Part shown: positions 9,545-17,735 of the stretch, piece after piece
Layout of the letters: each line of letters opens with the position of its first letter
How positions within the stretch are numbered: position 1 is the first letter of the stretch
NCBI GenBank assembly: GCA_963829845.1
Contig: CAWHKD010000030.1
Coordinates: forward strand, 66,575 to 130,574
Source: Gaiellasilicea sp963829845
GTDB lineage: Bacteria > Actinomycetota > Thermoleophilia > Gaiellales > Gaiellaceae
DNA length: 64,000 nt
Reading direction: 5' to 3'
The notes under the pieces: model-generated
Databases searched by the model: none
The model's input: the letters and a program-made list of their open reading frames with translations, nothing else
What the model was told of the DNA's origin: nothing
Translations under genes and position numbers: made by a program

Positions 9545-9601
9545 GTTTTGGTCTTCATGACTCTTACCCTATCGCCTAGTTATGGTCATGTCAACCAAAA
9601 C
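9545..9601. promoter_or_regulatory. Inverted repeat between divergent reductase and GFA genes
   Basis: A 17-nt arm at 9545-9561 (GTTTTGGTCTTCATGAC) is matched in reverse complement at 9585-9601 in 14 of 17 positions; the three mismatches are together in the middle. The 23-nt spacer is AT-rich compared with the rest of the window. The position, between the divergent starts at 9505 and 9623, suits an operator for a dimeric repressor (TetR or MarR type) acting on the reductase pair, the GFA gene, or both. No such regulator gene is adjacent. Confidence 0.5.
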
Positions 9602-9622
9602 TCACACAGCTAGGGTCGCCTC

Positions 9623-10009
9623 ATGCTGAGGGGAAGCTGCGAGTGCGGCGCCGTCCGCTACCGGGTGGAGGACGACTTCGGCTATGCGATGAACTGCCAC
9701 TGCTCCCGCTGCCGCGCAGCGACCGGCTCCGCCTTCAAGGCGTTCGCGGGGATCGAGCGGGAGAAGCTGGAGCTCATGGACGGCGCCGACAGCCTGCTCG
9801 TCCACGGCGAGCCGGACCTGAACGACACGCGCTGCAGCGTCTGCGGATCGCTTCTCTACTCCGTCGTGCGCGAAGGCGCCTACGTCCACGTTGCGCTGGG
9901 ATCGCTCGTCGACACGCCCAGCATCCGCCCGACCCGGCACATCTACGTCGGCTCGAAGGCACCGTGGTTCGAGATCACCGACGACCTGCCCCAGCACGAC
10001 GAGCTCTAG
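9623..10009 (+). CDS. GFA (CENP-V) domain zinc protein
   Basis: 128 residues. Cysteines fall where the glutathione-dependent formaldehyde-activating fold binds zinc: C6 and C8 (GSCECGAVRY), C25, C27 and C30 (NCHCSRC), and C71 and C74 (RCSVCGSLLY). The centre and C-terminus (VHVALGSLVDTPSIRPTRHI, APWFEITDDLPQ) also match the family. Despite the name most members have no proven formaldehyde activity, so a zinc-bound small-molecule role is the safest reading. A TAGGGT box ends 6 nt before the ATG. Its TAG stop lies in the left arm of the long hairpin element that follows. Confidence 0.85.
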   Translation: MLRGSCECGAVRYRVEDDFGYAMNCHCSRCRAATGSAFKAFAGIEREKLELMDGADSLLVHGEPDLNDTRCSVCGSLLYSVVREGAYVHVALGSLVDTPSIRPTRHIYVGSKAPWFEITDDLPQHDEL

Positions 10010-10173
10010 GAGGGTTTGGCGGAATGGCGCTCGTCGTCGGGGCGCGATGCTCGTTCCGAGGCAAGGACGCAGGGAGCGCCGATAGCCGAAGCTATCGGCG
10101 CGACTGAGGACGCAGCATCGGAGCGAGCAGCGCGGCCCGGCGGCTCAGCCGCTATTTCGCCAAACCCTCCTAG
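10006..10173. repeat. Long hairpin element, copy A
   Basis: The outer arms are a perfect 16-bp inverted repeat (10006-10021 and 10158-10173, CTAGGAGGGTTTGGCG). Inside them a bulged helix continues to a core at 10059-10118. The core reads GGCAAGGACGCAGGGAGCGC, then a hairpin GATAGC-CGAA-GCTATC, then GGCGCGACTGAGGACGC. The word GGACGCAG occurs twice in direct orientation in the opposed strands of an internal loop (10066-10073 and 10108-10115). The same core occurs at 20692-20751 with 52 of 60 positions identical. The arms contain the TAG stops of both flanking convergent genes, so the element could end transcription in both directions. I do not recognise it as a known element. Confidence 0.8.
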
Positions 10174-11099
10174 CGGTCGCGGCGGACGCAGCGGATGCCG
10201 ACGTGGCTCATGCCCGTGTCGATCATCTGCGGGCGGCGCGCGGCGGGCCGGTAGCGCAGGCAGTAGCTGTCCGCGCAGAGGTAGGAGCCGCCCTTGATCA
10301 CCTTGCGCGGGATCCGGAACTGCGGCTGCGCGGGGTCGTAGCTCTCCTCGACCGCCGGACCGCGCGGGTTCTCCGGCACGCAGCACGGCTTGTCGGCGTC
10401 CTCCGGATGGCGCGCGACGTACCAGTCGGCCGTCCACTCCCAGACGTTGCCCGCCATGTCGAAGAGACCGAAGCCGTTCGACGGGTAGGAGCCGACCGGA
10501 GCACGAGCGCCGTAGCCGGGCTCCGACCGCCAGGGGAAGTCCCCGTGCCAGTAGTTCGCACGGCGCTCGCCGTTCGCCTCCGGCTCGTCGCCCCAGACGA
10601 AGTCGCAGCCGTCGAGCCCGCCGCGCGCGGCCAGCTCCCACTCGGCCTCGCTCGGCAGCTGCTTCCCGGCCCAGGCCGCGTACGCCTCGGCGTCCTCGTA
10701 GGCGACGTGCACCACGGGCTCGTCCTCGCGGCCTTCCATCGATTTCGCCGAGCCGTCGGGATGCCGCCAGCAGGCGCCGGGCGTCCAGGTCCACCACTGG
10801 CTCAGATGCCGGAGGTCGACCGGCCCCTTCGTCCTGGTGAAGACGAGCGACCCCGGGACGAGGTTCTCGGCCGGAGCGCCCGGAAACGCACTCGGATCGA
10901 GCGGGCGCTCGGCGACGGTCACATAGCCCGTCTCGTCGACGAAGGCCGCGAACAGCCGGTTCGTGACCTGGAACGCGTCGATCCAGAACCCGTCGACGCT
11001 GACGCGGTGCGCCGGCGCCTCCTCCGGATAGTGCGAGTCGGAGCCCATCCTGTACGTCGCCCCCTCGATCCAGACCATGTCCTCCGCCGAGGCGGTCAC
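10170..11099 (-). CDS. Formylglycine-generating enzyme (FGE-sulfatase domain)
   Basis: 309 residues with the FGE/SUMF1 fold from end to end: MVWIEGATYRMGSDSHYPEE at the start, then GFWIDAFQVTNRLFAAFVDE, QLPSEAEWELAARGG, FGLFDMAGNVWEWTADWYV, and a C-terminal KGGSYLCADSYCLRYRPAAR. The catalytic cysteine pair C275 and C280 (C-x4-C) is present. The enzyme oxidises the key cysteine of type I sulfatases to formylglycine. Its client is probably the sulfatase two genes upstream, which has C-T-A-G-R at the active site. It overlaps the HAD gene by 4 bp, and its stop codon lies in the right arm of hairpin element A. Confidence 0.9.
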   Translation of the reverse strand: MTASAEDMVWIEGATYRMGSDSHYPEEAPAHRVSVDGFWIDAFQVTNRLFAAFVDETGYVTVAERPLDPSAFPGAPAENLVPGSLVFTRTKGPVDLRHLSQWWTWTPGACWRHPDGSAKSMEGREDEPVVHVAYEDAEAYAAWAGKQLPSEAEWELAARGGLDGCDFVWGDEPEANGERRANYWHGDFPWRSEPGYGARAPVGSYPSNGFGLFDMAGNVWEWTADWYVARHPEDADKPCCVPENPRGPAVEESYDPAQPQFRIPRKVIKGGSYLCADSYCLRYRPAARRPQMIDTGMSHVGIRCVRRDR

Positions 11100-12019
11100 G
11101 CGAAGACGGTCGACCAGTCGTTCTTGATGCTCACGACCGTCCAGCTTTCCGCCTGCGCTCGGTCGAGCGCGGCCTCCGCGCCAGCGGTGTACGCGAACTC
11201 GCGCTCGCCGTCGTCATGGAGGACGAGCAGCCGCAGCGTCGGCTTGTCCGCATGCTGGGTGAAGTCGAGCATCTGGATGTCGCCGTTCGAGTTGCCCGCT
11301 GCGAGGAGCGGACGGCGTCCCGTGCGGCTCCAGATCCGCACCGGCTTCTGCGGGCCGTCGTCGAGGACGTCGGCCTCAGGCTTGCGCATGATCGAGCCGC
11401 CACTGTCATCGGCTGCATACTCGAGCGCGGTCGCACTCCCGATCACCCGGTCGCGCGGGATCCCGTACATCTCCTCGCTGATCGGCCGCATGAAGTCGCG
11501 GCCGCCGCCCGAGGCGATGTAGTTCGAGAAGCCGTTCGCGTCCAGATACCGCAGCAACTCGATCATCGGCGCGTAGGCGCATGCGACGTAGCCGCGGCCC
11601 AGCGTCGGGTGCTGCGCCGTATGTAGGAACGCGTCGGCCTGCTGCTCGAAGTCGTCGACGCTGATGCCCGCGTGTGCGGCGATCACGCCACCCAGGAGCG
11701 ACCGCACGTTCGTGTCGTCGCCGGCGTAGTGCTCCACCATCACCTGCCCCAGCCAGGCGTAGTCGCGGTTGTACGCCGCCTTCCAGGGCTGCTTCTCGCG
11801 GAGGGCCGGATCCGCCTCCGCCATCTCGTGCAGCCGCCGCAGGATGAAGTCCGCCTGGATCGGCAGCGGCTTCTCGCACCAGAGCGTGCCGTCGTTGTCG
11901 AACACGGCCACGCGCTCCGCCGGCGGGATGCCGTCTGCGGACACGCGCTCGACGAAGCCGAGTACGGCAGCCTTCGCGGCTCCGGCGTTCCAGGAGGCGA
12001 GTGCTTCGTCGACGCTCAT
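11096..12019 (-). CDS. HAD-superfamily phosphatase in the sulfatase operon
   Basis: 307 residues. The nucleophile motif AVFDNDGTLWCEKPLP (D-x-D-G-T) comes at about residue 40. Motif II/III features lie in NYIASGGGRDFMRPISEEMY and the acidic motif IV in LLAAGNSNGDIQMLDFTQHA. This is the phosphoserine-phosphatase-like branch of HAD hydrolases, expected to be Mg-dependent. The gene sits between sulfatase and FGE with 4-bp overlaps on both sides, so all three are made together. A step that removes phosphate from the same organic ester substrate is possible, but the substrate is unknown. Confidence 0.82.
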   Translation of the reverse strand: MSVDEALASWNAGAAKAAVLGFVERVSADGIPPAERVAVFDNDGTLWCEKPLPIQADFILRRLHEMAEADPALREKQPWKAAYNRDYAWLGQVMVEHYAGDDTNVRSLLGGVIAAHAGISVDDFEQQADAFLHTAQHPTLGRGYVACAYAPMIELLRYLDANGFSNYIASGGGRDFMRPISEEMYGIPRDRVIGSATALEYAADDSGGSIMRKPEADVLDDGPQKPVRIWSRTGRRPLLAAGNSNGDIQMLDFTQHADKPTLRLLVLHDDGEREFAYTAGAEAALDRAQAESWTVVSIKNDWSTVFA

Positions 12020-13560
12020 TGCGCGGCCGTCAGCGCCAGCTCGAGCTTCTTGACCACCTGGTCGATCGTGAAGCTCGCCGCCTCCTGCCGCGGCGGGAAC
12101 TCCTTGAAGGTCTCGAGGAACTGGGTCACGATCGCCGTCGCAGCCAACGCGATGTAGCAGTTGTCGATGAACCAGTCGTAGTACGTGTTCGAGGTCACGT
12201 CGGCGCGCTCGAACGGGTCGGTGCGTAGGTTGAAGAGCTTCGGGACGCGCAGCGCCACGAACGGCTCCGCCCAGATTCCCATCGTCCCCTGCTCGCGCTG
12301 CTCCATGAAGACGACCTTCCAGTTGTCGAACCGGAGCGCGAGCACGTCGCCGTCGTCGGAGTAGTAGACGAGGCCTGGCCTCGGGCTCTTGTCCGTCTCG
12401 CCGGTCAGGTACGGGAGCAGGTTGTACCCGTCGATATGGACCTTGAAGGTCGTCCCGCCGACGTCATAGCCCGCCTTCAGCTCGTCGACGATGTCGGGGT
12501 TGCCCGCGGCGGCGAGGAACGTCGGCAGCCAGTCGTGGTGCTGGACGATCTCGTTCGAGACGGTGCCCGCCGCGATCTTTCCGGGCCAGCGGATCAACTC
12601 CGGGACGCGGAAGGCACCCTCCCAGTTCGTGTTCTTCTCGCTTCGGAACGGCGTCATGCCGCCGTCCGGCCACGTGTTCATGTGCGGCCCGTTGTCGGTC
12701 GAGTAGACGACGATCGTGTCGTCGGCGATCCCGAGCTCGTCGAGCTTGTCCAGGGCCGCGCCGACGAGCTTGTCGTGGTCGATCATCGTGTCGTGGTAGG
12801 GCGACTGCCAGCGCCCGGCCTGGCCGAGGCTCTCTGGCTTCGTGTGCGTCCGCAGGTGCATGTGCGTCGTGTTGAGCCAGACGAAAAACGGGGTCCCGTC
12901 CGCAACCTGTCGCTCGATGAAGTCGAGTCCGTGCTCGAGCACCTCGTCGTCGATCGTCTCCATCCGCTTCTTCGTCAGCGGGCCTGTGTCCTCGATCCGC
13001 TGCCTGCCGACGCGGCCGAATCGCTCATCCTCTGCGTCGTCGTCCTCGTCGGTCGCCCAGGAGTGGATGACGCCGCGCGGGCCGAAGCGCTCGTGGAAGT
13101 GGGGGAAGTCATCGGCGGGGGGCCAGTTCGGCTGCTCCGGCTCCTCTTCGGCGTTCAGGTGGTAGAGGTTGCCGAAGAACTCGTCGAAGCCGTGCGCAGT
13201 GGGCAGGTACTTGTTCAGGTCGCCGAGATGGTTCTTGCCGAACTGCCCGGTCGCGTAGCCCAGCGGCTTCAGGAGCTCGGCGATCGTGACGTCCTCGGCC
13301 TGGAGGCCGATGTCCATGCCGGGGACGCCGACTTTGCTCAGGCCGGTGCGGTAGACGCTCTGGCCGGTGATGAACGACGCGCGCCCGGCGGTACAGCTCT
13401 GCTCGCCGTAGGAGTCGGTGAACCGCATCCCCTCGTCGGCGATTCGGTCGATGTTGGGCGTGCGGTAGCCCATCAGGCCGTCGCTGTAGCAGCTCAGGTT
13501 GGTGATCCCGATGTCGTCGCCCCAGATGACGAGGATGTTCGGCTTGTCTTCCTGCGGCAT
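12016..13560 (-). CDS. Type I sulfatase (arylsulfatase family)
   Basis: 514 residues from ATG 13560, chosen because GGGGGAGG precedes it by 4 nt. The metal-binding DD is at residues 15-16 (ILVIWGDDIG). The modification site is EQSCTAGRASF, with C56 as the residue converted to formylglycine in a C-x-A-x-R version of the usual C-x-P-x-R. GKNHLG (K109, H111) and VYSTDNGPHM supply the remaining active-site groups. No signal peptide is seen, so the enzyme appears cytoplasmic. It is the first gene of the coupled sulfatase - HAD - FGE operon. Substrate unknown: alkyl or aryl sulfates are typical. Confidence 0.9.
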   Translation of the reverse strand: MPQEDKPNILVIWGDDIGITNLSCYSDGLMGYRTPNIDRIADEGMRFTDSYGEQSCTAGRASFITGQSVYRTGLSKVGVPGMDIGLQAEDVTIAELLKPLGYATGQFGKNHLGDLNKYLPTAHGFDEFFGNLYHLNAEEEPEQPNWPPADDFPHFHERFGPRGVIHSWATDEDDDAEDERFGRVGRQRIEDTGPLTKKRMETIDDEVLEHGLDFIERQVADGTPFFVWLNTTHMHLRTHTKPESLGQAGRWQSPYHDTMIDHDKLVGAALDKLDELGIADDTIVVYSTDNGPHMNTWPDGGMTPFRSEKNTNWEGAFRVPELIRWPGKIAAGTVSNEIVQHHDWLPTFLAAAGNPDIVDELKAGYDVGGTTFKVHIDGYNLLPYLTGETDKSPRPGLVYYSDDGDVLALRFDNWKVVFMEQREQGTMGIWAEPFVALRVPKLFNLRTDPFERADVTSNTYYDWFIDNCYIALAATAIVTQFLETFKEFPPRQEAASFTIDQVVKKLELALTAAQ

Positions 13561-13639
13561 GCGTCCTCCCCCACTCGGTCGTTGCGCCCACGCTGTCAGA
13601 GGGCGGCGGACGCTCGCCTCACCCCGCCGGGGTGAACGG

Positions 13640-15667
13640 CTACTCGTCGGCGGCGTCGGCCGCGGCGCGGTCGGCGATCTCGCTGACGACGGCCGGGTCG
13701 GCGAGCGTCGTCGTGTCGCCGAGCGGCCGGTTCTCGGCCACATCGCGCAGGAGCCGGCGCATGATCTTCCCCGAACGCGTCTTCGGCAGCTCGGGCGTGA
13801 AGACGATGTTCGCCGGTTTCGCGATCGGCCCGATCTTCGCGGCGACGTGGTTGCGCAGCTCCTCGAGCATCTCGAGCGAGCCCTCGTCGCCGCCCTTCAG
13901 GGTCACGTAGGCGACGATCGCCTGGCCCGTGAGCTTGTCGGCGCGGCCGCAGACCGCGGCTTCTGCCACCTTCGGGTGGTCGACGAGCGCCGACTCGACC
14001 TCGATCGTCGAGATCCGGTGGCCGGAGACGTTCATCACGTCGTCGACGCGGCCGAGCAGCCAGTAGTCGCCGTCCTCGTCGATGCGCGCGCCGTCGCCGG
14101 CGAAGTAGACGCCGGGGTACTTCTCCCAGTAGGTCGAGCGGAAGCGGGCGTCGTCGCCGTAGATCCCGCGCGTCATCGCCGGCCAGGGCCTCTTGAGGAC
14201 GAGGTAACCGCCGCCGCCAGGCCCGACCTCCTCGCCGGCCTCGTTGTAGACCCCCGCCTCGACGCCGGGGAACGGCTTCGTCGCGGAGCCGGGCTTCGTC
14301 GTCGTCACGCCGGGGAGCGGCGTGATCAGGATCATTCCGGTCTCGGTCTGCCACCAAGTGTCGACGACGGGGCAGCGGTCACCGCCGACGTGCTCGCGGT
14401 ACCACATCCACGCCTCCGGGTTGATCGGCTCGCCCACCGAGCCGAGCAGCCGCAGCGACGCGAGCTCGTGCTTCGCCGCGTGCTCGGGCCCCCACTTCAT
14501 GTGCGCCCGGATCGCGGTCGGCGCCGTGTAGAGGATCGTGACCCCGTAGCGCTCGACGATCTCCCACCAGCGATCCTTGTCCGGGAAGTCGGGCGTCCCC
14601 TCGTAGAGGACGGACGTGGCGCCGTTGGTGAGCGGCCCATAGACGATGTAGCTGTGGCCGGTGATCCAGCCGATGTCGGCCGCGCACCAATAGACGTCTT
14701 CCTCCGGCTTCAGGTCGAAGATCAGCGCATGGGTCGAGGCGACTCCGACGAGGTAGCCGCCCGTCGTGTGCGCGATCCCCTTCGGCTTCGCCGTCGTGCC
14801 GGACGTGTACATCAGGAAGAGCAGGTCCTCGCTGTCCATCGGCTCGGGCGGACAGGTGGACGGATCGTCCGACACGTCGAAGTCGTGCAGCCAGTGGTCT
14901 CGCTCCGCCTGCATCGGCACCTCGTTGCCGGTGCGGCGGACGACGAGCGCCTTGCGGATCCCCGGTGCGTCGGCCATCGCCGCGTCCGCGGTCTGCTTCA
15001 GCGGGACGGTCGTGCCGCGTCGCCACGCTTCGTCCTGGGTGACGAGCACCTCGCAGCCCATGTCGTTCGCGCGGTCGGAGAGCGAGTCGGCCGAGAAACC
15101 GCCGAAGACGACCGTGTGCGGCGCGCCGAGCCGTGTGCAGGCGAGCATCGCGACGGGCAGTTCCGGGATCATCCCCAGGTAGATCGCGACCTTGGTGCCC
15201 TTGCCGACGCCGAGCTCCTTGAGCGCGTTCGCGAAGCGGACGACCTCTGACTGCAGCTGCGCGTAGGTGATGTCGCGGCGGTCGCCTTCCGGCTCTCCTT
15301 CCCAGTGGTAGGCGACCCGGTCGCCGAGGCCGGCGTCGACGTGGCGGTCGACGCAGTTGTAGGCGACGTTCAGCTTGCCGCCGAGGTACCACTTCGCGTA
15401 GGGCAGCTTCCACTCGTAGAGGTCCGAGAACGGCTCGAACCAGGTCACGCGCTCGCGGCCCTCGCTCTCCCAGAACTCTTCGAAGCTGCGCTCGTAGATG
15501 TCGGGCTGCGCGACGGCGAGTGCCGCGAAGTCGGGTGGCGGCGGGTAGCGCCTGTCCTCGACGAAGATCGTCTCGATCGTCTGCCCGCGCCCCTGGCCGA
15601 CGCCGGCTCCCGCCGGGCTGAGCCCGGCTCCGCCGTCGCCTGCCGTGGACCGCGGGACGTCGCTCAC
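13640..15667 (-). CDS. acsA: Acetyl-CoA synthetase
   Basis: 675 residues, close to the family length. It activates acetate to acetyl-AMP and then acetyl-CoA. Diagnostic segments are the FEEFWESEGRERVTWFEPFS N-terminus, the P-loop-like LMYTSGTTAKPKGIAHTTGG, DVYWCAADIGWITGHSYIVY, VVDTWWQTETGMILITPLPG and the hinge/CoA region YWLLGRVDDVMNVSGHRIST. The C-terminal lysine acetylation site context PKTRSGKIMRR is present, so acetylation may control activity. The start overlaps the stop of the upstream M24 peptidase by 4 bp, placing it last in a three-gene transcription unit. Confidence 0.93.
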   Translation of the reverse strand: MSDVPRSTAGDGGAGLSPAGAGVGQGRGQTIETIFVEDRRYPPPPDFAALAVAQPDIYERSFEEFWESEGRERVTWFEPFSDLYEWKLPYAKWYLGGKLNVAYNCVDRHVDAGLGDRVAYHWEGEPEGDRRDITYAQLQSEVVRFANALKELGVGKGTKVAIYLGMIPELPVAMLACTRLGAPHTVVFGGFSADSLSDRANDMGCEVLVTQDEAWRRGTTVPLKQTADAAMADAPGIRKALVVRRTGNEVPMQAERDHWLHDFDVSDDPSTCPPEPMDSEDLLFLMYTSGTTAKPKGIAHTTGGYLVGVASTHALIFDLKPEEDVYWCAADIGWITGHSYIVYGPLTNGATSVLYEGTPDFPDKDRWWEIVERYGVTILYTAPTAIRAHMKWGPEHAAKHELASLRLLGSVGEPINPEAWMWYREHVGGDRCPVVDTWWQTETGMILITPLPGVTTTKPGSATKPFPGVEAGVYNEAGEEVGPGGGGYLVLKRPWPAMTRGIYGDDARFRSTYWEKYPGVYFAGDGARIDEDGDYWLLGRVDDVMNVSGHRISTIEVESALVDHPKVAEAAVCGRADKLTGQAIVAYVTLKGGDEGSLEMLEELRNHVAAKIGPIAKPANIVFTPELPKTRSGKIMRRLLRDVAENRPLGDTTTLADPAVVSEIADRAAADAADE

Positions 15668-16803
15668 AGCTCGAAGTCGTACGGGTAGCGGGTCAGCACC
15701 TCGGCTCCGTCCGCTGTCACGAGGATCAGGTCCTCGAGCCGGACGCCGCCGTAACCGTTCCGGTACAGGCCCGGCTCGAGCGCGATCACGTCGCCCTCGA
15801 CGAGCGGCTCGCTCTCAACCCGTCCCACGCCCGGCCGCTCGTGCACCTCGAGCCCGACGCCGTGGCCCGTCGCGTGGAAGTAGCCGTCGACGAGCGACTC
15901 GCCCTCCTCCTTGTGCAACTGGGTCTTGTAGCCGTGCTCGTGGAAGAAATCGCAGACCTGTCGGTGGATGTCGCTGCCCTTCACGCCCGGCTTGACCGCG
16001 GCCACTGCCATGTCGAGCGCCTCCTTGGCGAGCCGGTGGTACTCGGCGAGCTCGTCGGAAGGCGGGCCGAGCGAGAACGTCCGCGTGAAGTCGGCGTAGC
16101 AGGCGGACTCGCGGTCGCGCGGGAAGAGGTCGAAGAGGACGACGTCGTCCGACGCGATGGGACCGGAGCCGCCGTCGTGGCCGACCGCTGTCTGCGCGCC
16201 GTGCGAGACGATGAACTCCTCGGCGGCCGAGCCGTGCTCGCCGAAGGCCCGCTCGACCTCGAGCTGGATCCGCTCGCAGGTCAGCGGCTCGCCGCCGAGC
16301 GTCAGCGCGCCGTTCGAGCGCGAGGCGCTGCGCAGCAGCTCGACTCCGACCGCGACCCCGGCCTCGACGGCGCGGCAGGCGCGACGGATCCCAGCCAGCT
16401 CGTGCTCGGTCTTGACGCGGCGCCGCTCGTCGAAGAAGCGCTGGTCGGCGGTCAACTCGATCCCGTTCTCGCGCAGGTGGTCGGCGTGGCCGAGGGGGAA
16501 GCCGGCCGGCGTGACGGCAGCCTCGAGGCCGAGCTGTCTGCAGGCGCCGAGGTAGAGCTCGCGGTCGAGGGCGTAGCTGTCGAGCCCCTGCTTGAGCAGG
16601 TCGTCGATGCCCACGTCCTCGAACGTGAGCACCTCGAGCCCAACTCCGAGCTCGGCTATCCGGCCGGACTCGAGCGAGCTGACGATCACCGAGCGCTTCC
16701 CGCCGACTTCGGCGTAGAAGAACGCATCGGGCACCACGAGCGGCACCTCGTGGCGCAGCTCGGGCGACCGGATCGTGTCCGCGATGATCAGGACGTCGGG
16801 CAC
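15664..16803 (-). CDS. M24 family (Xaa-Pro type) metallopeptidase
   Basis: 379 residues from GTG 16803. The frame is open further upstream, but that part would overlap the aldo/keto reductase gene. The pita-bread metallopeptidase core shows the five metal ligands in order: DVVLFDLFPRDRESACYADF (first Asp pair), the histidine in HATGHGVGLEVHERPGVG, the Glu in VIALEPGLYRNGYGGVRLED, and the last Glu in VRLEDLILV. These are creatinase/prolidase-like enzymes that cut next to proline. The N-terminal creatinase-like domain is shorter than usual. It is the middle gene of the AKR - M24 - acs unit. Confidence 0.85.
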   Translation of the reverse strand: MPDVLIIADTIRSPELRHEVPLVVPDAFFYAEVGGKRSVIVSSLESGRIAELGVGLEVLTFEDVGIDDLLKQGLDSYALDRELYLGACRQLGLEAAVTPAGFPLGHADHLRENGIELTADQRFFDERRRVKTEHELAGIRRACRAVEAGVAVGVELLRSASRSNGALTLGGEPLTCERIQLEVERAFGEHGSAAEEFIVSHGAQTAVGHDGGSGPIASDDVVLFDLFPRDRESACYADFTRTFSLGPPSDELAEYHRLAKEALDMAVAAVKPGVKGSDIHRQVCDFFHEHGYKTQLHKEEGESLVDGYFHATGHGVGLEVHERPGVGRVESEPLVEGDVIALEPGLYRNGYGGVRLEDLILVTADGAEVLTRYPYDFEL

Positions 16804-16813
16804 GAGCCAGATC

Positions 16814-17704
16814 CTAGTCCGCCGCGAGCGCCGGGAGCTCGGAACCCTCGCGAGCGTTGCGCACGCCGACAATCGCTGCCGTGACACCGGGCTGCCCGAG
16901 CACCGACGCGACGGCGTGACGGCGAAGCGTGCGGCCCTGCGCGGCGGCGTCGCGAAGATGAGCGGCGATCTCGTCGGATCGCTCGGCGAGCGGCGAGGTG
17001 CGGCGAAAGTCATCCGGCTCGAGCGTCTCGGTCGAGAAGCCGTCGACGAGAAAGCCGCTGGCGAGCGGCGCCCAGCAGAGCAGGCCGATCCCGTGGCGGC
17101 GCACCGTCTCGAGCACGTCGGGGTACTTCGGTCCCTCGAGCAGGCTCAGCGACTCCTGGCACGAGGTCACGGGCGCGACGGAGTGCGCACGCTCGACGAG
17201 CTCCGCCGGATGGTTCGAGAGCCCGGCCCAGCGAACCTTCCCCTCCTGGCGCAGCCGCTGCAGCTCGCCCCACGACTCCTCGATCGGCGTCGAGCGGTCG
17301 AGGTCGTGGATCTGGAGCAGGTCGACATGGTCGACACCCAGCCGCAGCAGGCTCGCCTCGAGGTCGGCGCGGATCGCCTCAGGCCGGTTGTCCTCTCGTG
17401 AGACCCGTTCGGCGTCGGGAACGGTGCCGCACTTCGTGAAGACGAGGACGTCGTCGCGCCGCCCTTCGAGTGCGCGGCGGACGATCTCCTCCGCGCGGCC
17501 CCAGCCGTAGAACGGCGCCGTGTCGATCCAGTTCGCGCCGGCGTCGAGGGCGGCCGTGATCGCGGCGATCGCCTCGCGCTCGTCCTGAGAGCCCCAGTAG
17601 ACCCACTCGCGTGCTGAACCAACGGGCATGCTGCCGATCGGGGCGGTGCCGATCCCGACCACCGTGATGTCCGGTCCGTCCGTGCCGAGCCGACGCCGCT
17701 CCAC
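16814..17704 (-). CDS. Aldo/keto reductase
   Basis: 296 residues with the AKR barrel. The catalytic tetrad is intact: D61 and Y66 (NWIDTAPFYGWGRAEE), K91 (VFTKCG) and H133 (LLQIHDLD). The NADPH-binding C-terminus is GQPGVTAAIVGVRNAREGSE. Members reduce aldehydes and ketones or oxidise the alcohols; this one has the look of the L-fucose/D-threo-aldose dehydrogenase or general AKR11/15-like groups, but the substrate is not certain. It starts the leftward unit with the M24 peptidase (10 nt between genes) and is divergent from the M32 peptidase with only 31 nt between starts. Confidence 0.87.
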   Translation of the reverse strand: MERRRLGTDGPDITVVGIGTAPIGSMPVGSAREWVYWGSQDEREAIAAITAALDAGANWIDTAPFYGWGRAEEIVRRALEGRRDDVLVFTKCGTVPDAERVSREDNRPEAIRADLEASLLRLGVDHVDLLQIHDLDRSTPIEESWGELQRLRQEGKVRWAGLSNHPAELVERAHSVAPVTSCQESLSLLEGPKYPDVLETVRRHGIGLLCWAPLASGFLVDGFSTETLEPDDFRRTSPLAERSDEIAAHLRDAAAQGRTLRRHAVASVLGQPGVTAAIVGVRNAREGSELPALAAD

Positions 17705-17735
17705 GGCCGAGATCCTACGGATAGGTTTCTCGGCG

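Noticed and set aside
10006..10173. Hairpin element A as an insertion sequence or MITE with terminal repeats
   Set aside because: The arms of copies A and B are unrelated in sequence, there is no target duplication visible, and no transposase-like frame; only the core is shared.
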